Of a stretch of DNA of 64,000 nucleotides, positions 43,233-51,376 are shown piece after piece. Every line of letters starts with the position of its first letter. The first letter of the stretch is position 1. The DNA lies in NCBI GenBank assembly GCA_900767675.1, contig CAAFZX010000026.1, positions 16,867 through 80,866 on the forward strand, written 5' to 3'. The DNA comes from an uncultured Collinsella sp. GTDB lineage: Bacteria > Actinomycetota > Coriobacteriia > Coriobacteriales > Coriobacteriaceae. The translations under genes and the position numbers were made by a program. Under the pieces are notes generated by a model. It was not told the DNA's origin, did no database searches, and saw nothing but the letters and a program-made list of their open reading frames with translations.

Positions 43233-45671
43233 ATGCAATTTAACTATTCCGCGCTTGATAGCTATGAGTTTGAATTGCTTAGTCGTGATGTTGCGCAAAG
43301 GCGTACAGGTATTAAGCTGTCCTGCTATACCGAAGGTAAGGACGGCGGGATAGATGCTTCCGACTATTATTTCGGGCCAGACGCTCACCCCTCGATAGTC
43401 GTTCAGGCTAAACGGTGGATTCAGCGAGCATCCTATTCTAAGCTTGAGTCAACAATGGTCGCTTTGATTGATCAACTGCATTCTTGCGGCAAACTTCCCT
43501 CTAAGAGATTAATATTTGCAGTGGCATCCGGCGTCTCCGAAGTGTTCCAACAGCGGCTGTCTACCAAGGCTAAATCTCTCGGCGTTTCTAATTTTCAGTT
43601 ATTAGATTCCGTTAAGTTTGATCAGTTTCTTTCGGACGAATCTAATTCAGATATTCTACGTAATCACTTTAAGCTATGGATTGCTGGGACTAATGTACTG
43701 CAGAACCTGTACAACAGGTCATTTTTTGTGGGCTGCGATTTATATCTGGCTGATATTGGCGAGCGCAAATCCTTGTTTGTCCAGACTGAACTATTTAATA
43801 GGGCGGTCGATATTCTAAAATCAAACCCTTGTCTACTCATCACCGGCGATCCAGGTACAGGCAAAACTACACTTACACAAATGCTCGCTCTTCAGATGTC
43901 TGCAGATGGTTATCGGGTGCTCTATTCTTCATACTATGAATTGGAGAGCGCAATTAGCGCATCTTCGCCTGATTCCGATCTACCTGAACTAATTGTATTA
44001 GATGATTTTCTTGGACAAAATTTTCTTGACGTTCGTCCCGGCTTGATACGTCAGATAAGCCGTTTGCTTTTTATGGTTAAGACATCTGACAAGCGAAAGA
44101 TAATTCTCAATTCACGCATTTCTATTCTTAACGAGGCTGATAGGAAGGACGATTTTTTCCATCGCTTAATTCGCCAACTTAATGATCAACTTGTCTATAT
44201 TGACACCAGTTCCATGGGCTTATTGGATAAAGCCCGCATATTCCTTTCTAACTTGCGATTCGAAAACGTTCCACAACCATACATAAAGGCCTTGTCTGAG
44301 AAAGTCGATAAGGATAAGGCGGGCTGCGTTAAGATTTGTGAACACCCCAACTATAATCCTCGCGTGATTGAATATTGTTCACGCCCGGAATTTATTGAGC
44401 GATGCGATTTGAACAACTACTATTCAGCGATTGTTTCACGTCTTAATAACCCAGTTGATATCTGGAAAAACGAATTCGAAGAGCGTCTTGGTGAGGAAGA
44501 GAGGGTTCTTGCTTATCAGCTATTTTCGTTCGGAAGAGGACCCGTAAGGCTGTCGCATTTAAAAACAGCTTTTAATTCCAGAATCAAGCTATCTTCTGGT
44601 ATCGATTGTTCTATTGATTGCTTTGATCGTGCAATCAAGCGTCTTAAGTCGGCAGTCGTAAAAACGGTAATTATCGAGGGCGAGCTGCATGTTGCCATGG
44701 TAAACCCTTCTGTTGATGATTACTGCGCCGCCTTTCTTGCTGAAAATTCCCTAGAGTCTGCATCGATAGTGGAGACAGCAATATATGCCGACCAGCTGGA
44801 AACCATCTTTAAGGTTAATACCGACAGATCCGTTATCGACGCTCTTAAATTAAGAGCTATTAAAGGCGAAGTTTTATCTCTTGAAGTTGATTGGCCCAGT
44901 TCTTGGCTCAATCTCTGTACGGAACATTATGTTTGTTTTGCATTGCAGCAGATAATTGAACTTCTTACTGATAATGATTCTGAATGGGTTGGATCTCTTC
45001 TGGGGGAAATACTTGATTCTGAAAATCCTAAGGCCTGGGAATCTGCTTCCCTGTTTTTATCGGGCTCAGATCGTGGTGCTTTCTTTAACAGCACATATTA
45101 TGCGAACTTGTTCTGCTCCAATTTGCGCTTGAGCCATTTGGCGAAAGGCACAAGCTTTTTATTGGCCTATAACCTATTAGAAAGCCTTGAAAAGGCCCAG
45201 AAGATACTGAATATCTCCAATAAAGCATCTGATCGTCTATTACTTGCACTTAAGGCCGAGGCGGATCGCTGGTTAGCAGAATATGTAATTGATTCCGTAG
45301 AGAGCTTTGGCAATGGTCGAGACTGGGAATCTGAATATCAACCTTCGATGTACGACTGCTATATCGAGGATTGGGAAACGTTTGTAAAAGAGAAGATCTA
45401 TGCAGAGCTGGTTAAGGATGTAAATGCACATTCGGTACTTTGTGGTCTTTGCGACGAGTTGGGTGAATTTCTAACTGAAGATATTTCACTAGACCGGGTA
45501 GAAGAAGTGATTGAAGATTATGCCTTCGAATATGTGTGGGATCTGAGGCTTGAGTATGAGGACGATAGGGATGACCGCGATGACGGCTCTGCGTGCGATT
45601 GCCGATATGAAATAGCCCAATATCAAAATGATACGAGAGCAGTAGAGAGACTATTCATCGAATCATGCTGA
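43233..45671 (+). CDS. Mrr-like nuclease fused to a STAND-type NTPase
   Basis: 812 residues. The N-terminus is a restriction-endonuclease-like domain: SYEFELLSRDVAQR, then GKDGGIDA near residue 37 and VVQAKRW near 56, giving the E...D...QAK catalytic pattern of Mrr-type PD-(D/E)xK enzymes. A P-loop follows, LLITGDPGTGKTTLTQML near residue 203, with Walker B LPELIVLDDFLGQ near 253, as in nSTAND3-type NTPases. The remainder is helical repeats that could sense a trigger. ATG 43233 has GGAG eight bases upstream; the in-frame extension back to 43050 looks non-coding. A strong terminator follows. It is probably an abortive-infection type defence protein. Confidence 0.75.
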   Translation: MQFNYSALDSYEFELLSRDVAQRRTGIKLSCYTEGKDGGIDASDYYFGPDAHPSIVVQAKRWIQRASYSKLESTMVALIDQLHSCGKLPSKRLIFAVASGVSEVFQQRLSTKAKSLGVSNFQLLDSVKFDQFLSDESNSDILRNHFKLWIAGTNVLQNLYNRSFFVGCDLYLADIGERKSLFVQTELFNRAVDILKSNPCLLITGDPGTGKTTLTQMLALQMSADGYRVLYSSYYELESAISASSPDSDLPELIVLDDFLGQNFLDVRPGLIRQISRLLFMVKTSDKRKIILNSRISILNEADRKDDFFHRLIRQLNDQLVYIDTSSMGLLDKARIFLSNLRFENVPQPYIKALSEKVDKDKAGCVKICEHPNYNPRVIEYCSRPEFIERCDLNNYYSAIVSRLNNPVDIWKNEFEERLGEEERVLAYQLFSFGRGPVRLSHLKTAFNSRIKLSSGIDCSIDCFDRAIKRLKSAVVKTVIIEGELHVAMVNPSVDDYCAAFLAENSLESASIVETAIYADQLETIFKVNTDRSVIDALKLRAIKGEVLSLEVDWPSSWLNLCTEHYVCFALQQIIELLTDNDSEWVGSLLGEILDSENPKAWESASLFLSGSDRGAFFNSTYYANLFCSNLRLSHLAKGTSFLLAYNLLESLEKAQKILNISNKASDRLLLALKAEADRWLAEYVIDSVESFGNGRDWESEYQPSMYDCYIEDWETFVKEKIYAELVKDVNAHSVLCGLCDELGEFLTEDISLDRVEEVIEDYAFEYVWDLRLEYEDDRDDRDDGSACDCRYEIAQYQNDTRAVERLFIESC

Positions 45672-45727
45672 TGTGATCGTCTCTTCCACGGAACAAATCA
45701 CTAAAAGATGATTGCAAATAATATATA

Positions 45728-45760
45728 GGGCCGGAGATCTTCAAGATCTCCGGCCCCTTC
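45728..45760 (+). terminator. Terminator after the nuclease-NTPase gene
   Basis: GGGCCGGAGATCTT and AAGATCTCCGGCCC form an almost perfect hairpin; the U-tract is short. Confidence 0.8.
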
Positions 45761-45820
45761 AGTGTCCTAGCCCAAGAATCATTATCAGAATCGACGTGAT
45801 TCTAAAAATGGTCAGCAGAC

Positions 45821-46006
45821 CTAGTTGCAGCAATAAAAGCAGGGACGGGTATTAGGGTAGATTTCTTTTGCCGAACGAAGGGCCATGCTTGCAGAAGCGT
45901 ACTTTCCAAGTCGGATGATGCGCGTCGTGCGATTAAGGCAGCCGCAGTGCTCAGAGTGAACAACATGCCAGTTGTCACTTTCGTTTACATTAATGAAGTA
46001 AACCAT
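45821..46006 (-). CDS. Small Cys/His-rich putative metal-binding protein
   Basis: 61 residues starting MVYFINVNESDNWHVVHSE. A VHSEHCGC cluster near residue 20 and CFYCC at the C-terminus frame a LGKYASASMALRSAKEIYP segment, a pattern like small Ada-type or treble-clef zinc modules. AGGAAG precedes the ATG at 46006; the frame opens further upstream without a site. It is on the minus strand next to the 231-residue unknown, and the two may form a unit. Confidence 0.65.
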   Translation of the reverse strand: MVYFINVNESDNWHVVHSEHCGCLNRTTRIIRLGKYASASMALRSAKEIYPNTRPCFYCCN

Positions 46007-46096
46007 TTTAAACTTCCTCGTGTCGTAAGTTTGCATTAATTTTGAGACAGCTTAAAATGGAATAAGCCGCTCCGTACGTCCACGTACTGGTTGGTT

Positions 46097-46135
46097 TTGC
46101 ATCGGAAGAGTACCAGTCTTCCGATGCATTTTTTT
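46097..46135. terminator. Hairpin with T-tract next to the minus-strand gene end
   Basis: TGCATCGGAAGA at 46098-46109 pairs with 46117-46128, followed on the plus strand by seven T. It abuts the stop of the 46134-46829 gene, so it may act in both directions. Confidence 0.6.
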
Positions 46136-46829
46136 ACTCTGCCTGGCTCAATAAAGCCTCCCTCTTTTTGAGTGTGTATAATGCGTCCCTAAATTGCGTG
46201 GGGCTAGGCGCTCGCTTGCCCGCGTAGCAGTATTTCCCCCTTTCTTTCTGCTCTAGAATCCCAGCCTTTTCCAAGGCGCCAACAACTACATAACAACGGT
46301 ATTCGGATATCTTGCGGCCATATGAATTAGGCGCCTCAAGTTTGATCTTTTGTAGGTAGTCCTTTACCGCAACTTTACCGTTTCCGACCAGCAACAGGCT
46401 AATAAGAGTCTCAAGAAGGTAGGGAAGCTCCTCTGCCGGAACCATCTTCTTGTAAAACGGTTTTTTATTATCTCCATTTAGCTTTCCGACTTTGTACAGC
46501 TTTTCGTTGTGAATGAAATAAAAGGGTGGCTCCTCGCCGAAGGAAATATTCTTTCCGCGAATAGGATAGTTTTTATACGGGGGATTTGTAACAGTATTGT
46601 CGACAGGCTTTGCGGCGACTCGAGCGCAGCTGAGTTCCAATCCACCCTTTCCGTACTCAGACGCTTTCGCGGAAAGTTTATCTGCAATAGAAAGAGGAGA
46701 CTCAAGGGCTTTTAGCATATCGATGCCCAGTTCGGCATCAGTAAGTTGACCAGCAAGAACCTTGGCAGTGACATACTCCTGGGTTGCAACTTTAACCTCG
46801 TTTAGGAGAGAGGAAATGCTCTTGTCCAT
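46134..46829 (-). CDS. Hypothetical protein with winged-helix-like C-terminus
   Basis: 231 residues, not recognised as a named family. Residues 1-60 are helical. The middle holds YPIRGKNISFGEEPPFYFIH and a basic segment. The last 100 residues (LPYLLETLISLLLVGNGKV to YRCYVVVGALEKAGILEQKE to KYCYAGKR) have the helix-helix-wing look of a winged-helix DNA-binding domain. AGGAG lies upstream of the ATG at 46829. It could regulate itself or the neighbouring defence genes; this is inference. Confidence 0.65.
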   Translation of the reverse strand: MDKSISSLLNEVKVATQEYVTAKVLAGQLTDAELGIDMLKALESPLSIADKLSAKASEYGKGGLELSCARVAAKPVDNTVTNPPYKNYPIRGKNISFGEEPPFYFIHNEKLYKVGKLNGDNKKPFYKKMVPAEELPYLLETLISLLLVGNGKVAVKDYLQKIKLEAPNSYGRKISEYRCYVVVGALEKAGILEQKERGKYCYAGKRAPSPTQFRDALYTLKKREALLSQAE

Positions 46830-47204
46830 GCTGTTCTCCTTAAATGAGAAGCCTTACACGAATCGTCTAGTTAATGGAAACCACCGTCGTGTCTGATGTT
46901 CGTGTCTGTATTATACCTCACGTCGCGTCAGTCATTTCTGATTACCTAAAATTCCTGTCTGTCCTATATCTTACGTGAGATTCATTGGTCAATGGTCGTT
47001 ATGCCTGCAGGTTATCCATCGAATCCTGCAATGAAGAAGACGGCTTGAGTAAGTGCACGTATTCTTCAGTATTCAAAAAACACTATCATTCGTGTCCGTT
47101 ATGGCTCTCATCATTATACAATTCCAATTCCGAGTTAACTTAACTCAGGGTGGCAGGAGTGGCAGCAAGATTCGATGTGAAGGAGATTCAATAGCCATGG
47201 CCCA
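46830..47204. other. Intergenic stretch without a supported gene
   Basis: It holds the -10 box and CTCACGT/ACGTGAG pair near 46910-46979, and direct repeats of the TGTCTGT type near 46905 and 46955. No open frame with a ribosome site is convincing. Confidence 0.5.
46910..46915 (-). promoter_or_regulatory. Putative -10 box for the minus-strand hypothetical gene
   Basis: A perfect TATAAT on the minus strand, about 80 bases upstream of the start at 46829. The -35 region is weak. CTCACGT (46917-46923) and ACGTGAG (46973-46979) form an inverted pair nearby that could be an operator. Confidence 0.45.
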
Positions 47205-47445
47205 AAATCACTAATATGGGGGCCGAGAAGTTGTGTCTCGAGGCTGCGATCCCTGTAGCCGTCCCTGCTGTTGGCCCCATCGCCGCAGAGCTGGTCGGCC
47301 TCCTCGTTCATGATGGCGTTCACGACCTGCTCGGCGAGCAGCCTGAGCAGCGACTGGTATCGACCATCCCGTCGGTCGATCTCGGGATGGCGGCCTTCTC
47401 CGGCATCGCGTCTGCGAATATGTCCATAGCGGCCCCTGTCCTTTC
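47205..47445 (-). pseudogene. IS256-type transposase 5' remnant
   Basis: Read on the minus strand, an ATG at 47427 gives MDIFADAMPEKAAI. After a frameshift the reading continues as LAEQVVNAIMNEEADQLCG, then SRDGYRDRSLETQL, matching the conserved N-terminal region of IS256 transposases (DGYRxRS...T). The match stops near 47215 and the catalytic DDE part is absent. It is a dead fragment of about 70 codons. Confidence 0.65.
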
Positions 47446-47493
47446 CCAGAGCCTGTGTTTGTGGTTATTCCAGATTCTAGGACAGGGGCCGCT
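47428..47493. repeat. 15-bp perfect inverted repeat at the IS256 remnant end
   Basis: AGCGGCCCCTGTCCT at 47428-47442 is repeated in reverse complement at 47479-47493, right upstream of the remnant ATG. It probably belongs to the end of the old insertion sequence. A related CCCTGTCCT occurs near 47677, perhaps another end. The stretch 47494-47789 shows no gene. Confidence 0.6.
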
Positions 47494-47789
47494 AGCGTTT
47501 GGCGGTTAACCGTCGACGCGCTTGCACCAACATTTCCGATGCTATCAGTCGTATTGTTGTGAGACATCACGGGCTGCTTAATAAGCATATCCAGGTTTCC
47601 AATCAAGAGAAGGGCTGGGGATAATGCTGTCGATACGATGCTTCGCGTGATTTCGGGATTAGACTTTCGGATCATCCCTGTCCTGGCTGGTCATTTAAAC
47701 TTGTAATAATTTATCTTGTCGTGTTCCGACGTCGTGGCGAAGGAACATTTTTGGGGAAAAGTCAACAAATACCAAGGGGGAATATCAAT

Positions 47790-49898
47790 ATGAATGTGGT
47801 CATCGAAAACTGCCGAAGTATAGATAACGCCTCTATCTCTATAGAGCCCGGCAAACTTAACGTTAAATTCGCACCTAATGGAACTGGAAAATCGACCATT
47901 GCGAAGGCTCTAGTCTCTACCGTGAGCGAGTCCATAGGTCCCGGCCTCGTACCATTCAAATGGCTAAAACAGGGTTCTGCTGAAGAGCATCCTTTTACCG
48001 TAAACGGCTTGAACGGGGTCGCTTCCGTAGAGGTGTTCGACGAGGGATATGTTCAGTCCGTCGTTTTTCAGCAAGATAGCCTGTTTCCCGGTAGTTTTGA
48101 GGCGTTCGTTCGCACGCCTGAATTCATTAACACGGAAAACAGGCTGAGAGAACAGCTTGGAGCAATGGTTGAGCTGAGCGAGCGTGAGGACGTTAGAAAG
48201 CTGGCTGCCGATCTAGAGTCCTTTCTTGCGAATTTGGTAGGCAACTCTGGGCTAGACCGCAATAAAATGCCGAAGGGCTCGTCGCCTGTTGTAAAGGCCT
48301 TGAGAGATGGGAACACTTGGGAGCACGAGGACCCGCTGCTCACTCCATTTAAGCCTATTCTCGGGCAAGGTCCTTTCAAAAAATGGGCGGCGTGGCATAA
48401 GCAGGGCAGGGACTATCTCTCGCTGATGGAAGGCGTATGCCCGTACTGCGGCCTGCCCACATCCGATGCGGAAAAGCGCATTGATGCCGTAGGCGATTCT
48501 TTCGATTCGACCAAGGTGGGCAACATTGAGAAGACCATCAATGCTCTGTCTGTTGGCGGTGCATATCTGAGTGAGACGGCAAACCGCAAGATTAACGCAA
48601 TAGTCGACTCGCCTGACCCGATTACAGATCAGGAGAAGGGTTTCATCGGTAAAGTTGTCCAGGACGCCCAACTAATTATCAACACGCTTGCGAGGTTGAG
48701 GACGGTTTCCTCGTATTTCGTCTTGAGCAGTGTAGACGATCTAAACGAAAGGCTGAGTAACTGTAAAATCGATATCGCGCTTGTTGATAGCTTTGATTCC
48801 TCATCCTGCAGCGCACTGGCAGCTGAGATTAACAGGGCCGTCGAAGACGCCATGACAAATGCCGGGAAGCTCAAGGGGCTCGTGAATCGCCAAAAGTCGA
48901 AGCTGGCGGTAGCGCTGAAAGGCAGATGCGAAGAGATTAATTCTTTCCTTGCGGAAGCAGGATACCCTTATAGCGTCAGCATTCCCGGTGCCGAGGACGG
49001 AAAGTGCTCGGTGAGGTTAGTGCATACGAGCCTGTGGGAGGTTCCGGATTCGCGCGAAGCGCTGAGCTATGGCGAGAAAAACGCTTTTGCGCTTGTGTTC
49101 TTTGCCTACGAATGCATGAGCAAAAAGCCTGATCTGGTCATTCAGGACGATCCGATCAGTTCGTTTGATGGAGCCAAGAGGTACGCGTTGCTGAATATGC
49201 TGTTTCTTGGCGGCATTGGGGAGGCAACGCTTAAGGGGAAGACCGTGCTTCTTCTAACCCATGATTACGGCACTCTATTCGATATTGAACATACACATAA
49301 ATCCGCCTTCCAGCCTTCCGCAAATAGCTGTGTTCTTTCCTGCACGGACGGTGTGATTAACGAGACTGTCGTCGCTGCGAACGATATGATATTGGCAGAT
49401 AACCTTTACGAAAGACTTGCGAAAAGTTCTGGCGCTCTCATTGTCAAACTCGTTTATGCGAGGAAGGTGCTTGAGGTTAGGGATGATAAAGGGGACGCCT
49501 ACGATGTTGTCTCTTCCTTGTTCCACCATCGCCCAACTCCGATGCGTATAGACAATACTTCCATGAAAACAGCTGAGATTTTTAACGGCGTGGCAAATCT
49601 TGAGGCCATTGTTGGCGAGTCCATCGACTATAACGATTTGCTCGAGACGATTAAAGACCCTACGAAGATGCTCGCGATTTTCGATGCATCGAGCTCGAAT
49701 TACGAGAAGCTGCAACTTGCTCGGATTGCAACGGAAGCCTGCACAGACGACAAAGTGCTCAAAGAGCGAATGGACGAAAGCGTTCACGTTGGAAACGGAT
49801 TCCTATATCAGCTCGATCCGACAAGGTTTGAGCTTGTGCCTTCGCAGCTTGTGGAGAGATGTCGGGACGAAATAGTTAATTTGGACGGAGGAAGGTAG
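47790..49898 (+). CDS. RloC-like ABC ATPase with zinc-hook motif
   Basis: 702 residues. Walker A is FAPNGTGKSTIAKAL near residue 27. GVCPYCGLPTS near residue 215 is a Rad50/RloC-style CxxC zinc hook. LSYGEKNAFALVFFAYE near 425 is the ABC signature, LVIQDDPISSFDGAKRYALL near 450 the Walker B, and LLLTHDYG near 489 the switch His. This ATPase type (AAA_13) occurs in PrrC and RloC anticodon nucleases. The C-terminal 200 residues contain YARKVLEVRDDKGDAYDV, then LFHHRP, with an R-x3-E spacing like the PrrC active site, but the His spacing differs. ATG 47790 follows AAGGGGG. The next gene starts after three bases. Confidence 0.75.
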   Translation: MNVVIENCRSIDNASISIEPGKLNVKFAPNGTGKSTIAKALVSTVSESIGPGLVPFKWLKQGSAEEHPFTVNGLNGVASVEVFDEGYVQSVVFQQDSLFPGSFEAFVRTPEFINTENRLREQLGAMVELSEREDVRKLAADLESFLANLVGNSGLDRNKMPKGSSPVVKALRDGNTWEHEDPLLTPFKPILGQGPFKKWAAWHKQGRDYLSLMEGVCPYCGLPTSDAEKRIDAVGDSFDSTKVGNIEKTINALSVGGAYLSETANRKINAIVDSPDPITDQEKGFIGKVVQDAQLIINTLARLRTVSSYFVLSSVDDLNERLSNCKIDIALVDSFDSSSCSALAAEINRAVEDAMTNAGKLKGLVNRQKSKLAVALKGRCEEINSFLAEAGYPYSVSIPGAEDGKCSVRLVHTSLWEVPDSREALSYGEKNAFALVFFAYECMSKKPDLVIQDDPISSFDGAKRYALLNMLFLGGIGEATLKGKTVLLLTHDYGTLFDIEHTHKSAFQPSANSCVLSCTDGVINETVVAANDMILADNLYERLAKSSGALIVKLVYARKVLEVRDDKGDAYDVVSSLFHHRPTPMRIDNTSMKTAEIFNGVANLEAIVGESIDYNDLLETIKDPTKMLAIFDASSSNYEKLQLARIATEACTDDKVLKERMDESVHVGNGFLYQLDPTRFELVPSQLVERCRDEIVNLDGGR

Positions 49899-49901
49899 CC
49901 G

Positions 49902-50441
49902 ATGCTCCAAAATCCGAACTTTATTGTGAATGTGATAGCGGCTGGCGGTGCCCTGGCGGCCGTATTTGTGTCCCTCTATCTTTATTGGGCTGCCCAAAGA
50001 CCTGACATCGTCGCATATCTTTCACATGATAGGGACAATGGATGCGTTCTGTTTGAGGTCAAAAATTTTGGAAGGGGCGTTGCTGAAGACGTGAAGATCG
50101 AATCTTTCGATTTTGACCTCGTGCAGGATAAGTATCGCGATTACGTTCGCGAGCGTAGTTTTCTAACCAAGGGTATCCCCGTGCTTGTTCCTGAGGCTTA
50201 CCGCAATACCGTGATCCTTGATGGTCCAGATATTAAGAACTTCGATTCGATTGTGTCCCGAGTGTCGATCAGCTACAAGAGAAAGGGCCTCCTCGGGCTC
50301 AAGACTGAGAAGCGCGTCTTTCCTTTGGACTATTATTCGTTTTGCGGTTCTATCTACAAGAAGAGCGACTTGCACAAGCTGAGGGTTGCGATCGAGGTTA
50401 TCGCAGGAATCAGGACGAAAGAGCAGGCCAAATGTGATTGA
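49902..50441 (+). CDS. Membrane-anchored partner of the RloC-like ATPase
   Basis: 179 residues. One N-terminal membrane segment (FIVNVIAAGGALAAVFVSLYLYWAA, residues about 7-31) is followed by a soluble beta-rich domain (CVLFEVKNFGRGVAEDVKIE, IPVLVPEAYRNTVIL), an Ig-like or CARDB-like pattern. I do not recognise a family. It starts three bases after the ATPase stop, within the same transcript, so the proteins probably act together; it may tether the ATPase to the membrane. Confidence 0.7.
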   Translation: MLQNPNFIVNVIAAGGALAAVFVSLYLYWAAQRPDIVAYLSHDRDNGCVLFEVKNFGRGVAEDVKIESFDFDLVQDKYRDYVRERSFLTKGIPVLVPEAYRNTVILDGPDIKNFDSIVSRVSISYKRKGLLGLKTEKRVFPLDYYSFCGSIYKKSDLHKLRVAIEVIAGIRTKEQAKCD

Positions 50442-50483
50442 TATTTGATGGGTTGAACATGCCGGAATTAAATATCGAAACGA

Positions 50484-50513
50484 TTGCCACATCATCTTTA
50501 TCTTGGGTATACT
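50484..50513 (+). promoter_or_regulatory. Promoter of the type III antitoxin RNA
   Basis: TTGCCA at 50484-50489 and TATACT at 50508-50513 with an 18-base spacer. Transcription would start near 50520, just before the first repeat. Confidence 0.75.
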
Positions 50514-50519
50514 ATTGTC

Positions 50520-50664
50520 AGAAATTGGTCGTAGGGCGCGACCAACGGAATCAAAAGAAAGCCCACTGAGAAGATTTTGGTCGTAGGGCGCGACCAACGG
50601 AATCAAAAGAAAGCCCACTGAGAAGATGCCTTCAATCTCTTTGGGTTGGAGGCATTTTCTTATT
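50520..50664 (+). ncRNA. TenpI-like type III antitoxin RNA (two 52-base repeats)
   Basis: Two nearly identical tandem units (50525-50576 and 50577-50627) each begin with the palindrome TTGGTCG-loop-CGACCAA and end in CCCACTGAGAAGAT. They stand between a good promoter and a terminator, directly ahead of a TenpN-like toxin gene. This is the architecture of type III systems, where the repeat RNA is cut by the toxin and neutralises it, while the leaky terminator sets the RNA to protein ratio. Repeat number (two) is at the low end. Confidence 0.75.
50626..50662 (+). terminator. Terminator between antitoxin repeats and toxin gene
   Basis: ATGCCTTCAA at 50626-50635 pairs with TTGGAGGCAT at 50646-50655 (one wobble), followed by TTTTCTTATTT. 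It starts at the end of the second repeat. Confidence 0.8.
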
Positions 50665-50676
50665 TGGAGGGTCTGA

Positions 50677-51102
50677 ATGAATTCCCAAATTGTATTCTTA
50701 AGTGACTCGTTTTACAGAGATCATCCGAACCCGCCGTTCAAAGAGATGGAACAAAAGCAAAACCGTCCTTATATCGTCTTTTTGGTCGAAATTGAGGGGC
50801 ATATTTGGGCCATCCCTTTTCGGTCCCATATTCGTCATGCATATGCCTTCTTTACTGATCCTGACAATAGATGCGGAATTGATTATTCGAAGGCTGTTGT
50901 AGTTGACCGGCCGGAATACATAGATCAACAGACGTGTCCGCACCTGCGCCGGAATGAGTTCGAAGCCCTTCGCGGAAATGAATTTGCCGTGCAAAAGGGA
51001 TTTGAAAAATATATCAAGCTTTACAAGAAGGCTGTTCGATCAGGGCACCCACGCTATCAATCGCTTATCAAGTATTCGACGTTACAGAATTATGAATTGT
51101 AG
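50677..51102 (+). CDS. TenpN-like type III toxin (endoribonuclease)
   Basis: 141 residues with the order of conserved stretches seen in ToxN/TenpN toxins: FYRDHPNPPFKEME, RPYIVFLVEIEGHIWAIPFR, SHIRHAYAF, GIDYSKAVVV, then a helical end with FEKYIKLYKKAV and YSTLQNY. These toxins cut mRNA and their own antitoxin RNA. GGAGGG at 50666-50671 precedes the ATG. The repeats and terminator directly upstream strongly support the call. Confidence 0.8.
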   Translation: MNSQIVFLSDSFYRDHPNPPFKEMEQKQNRPYIVFLVEIEGHIWAIPFRSHIRHAYAFFTDPDNRCGIDYSKAVVVDRPEYIDQQTCPHLRRNEFEALRGNEFAVQKGFEKYIKLYKKAVRSGHPRYQSLIKYSTLQNYEL

Positions 51103-51376
51103 CGAAGGGGCGCTCTAATGATTCAGGCCCCGGCATATGCTCATGTCATACGATCGCAGTGCGTAAATGCCAAATAGGCGTCCGTGGTGATTTACGATTC
51201 CAAGCTTGACTCAACCTCTCCTTTCACCGACTGGCAAAACGATTTACGCCTAATTTTGGGGCTCGATCGCAGGCTTCTTCATCGTCCCTTGCTTGATCTC
51301 GCTACATTAATAGCTACTGCTACCAGGTAGTTTTCTGGTGCTGCTTCCATTGGCTCTTGCGAAGATCGGAGCGGTT
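51103..51376. other. Intergenic stretch between toxin and surface protein
   Basis: No gene seen. GATTTACG occurs twice (near 51189 and 51241) and CGATCGCAG twice (near 51152 and 51264), possibly regulator sites. GGAG before 51377 is the ribosome site of the next gene. Confidence 0.35.

Noticed and set aside
47211..47675. 154-codon minus-strand frame over the IS256 remnant
   Set aside because: It joins unrelated sequence to an out-of-frame reading of the transposase fragment.
50525..50627. Two direct repeats considered as a CRISPR array
   Set aside because: Units are directly adjacent with no spacers and no cas genes are near; the type III antitoxin layout explains them better.
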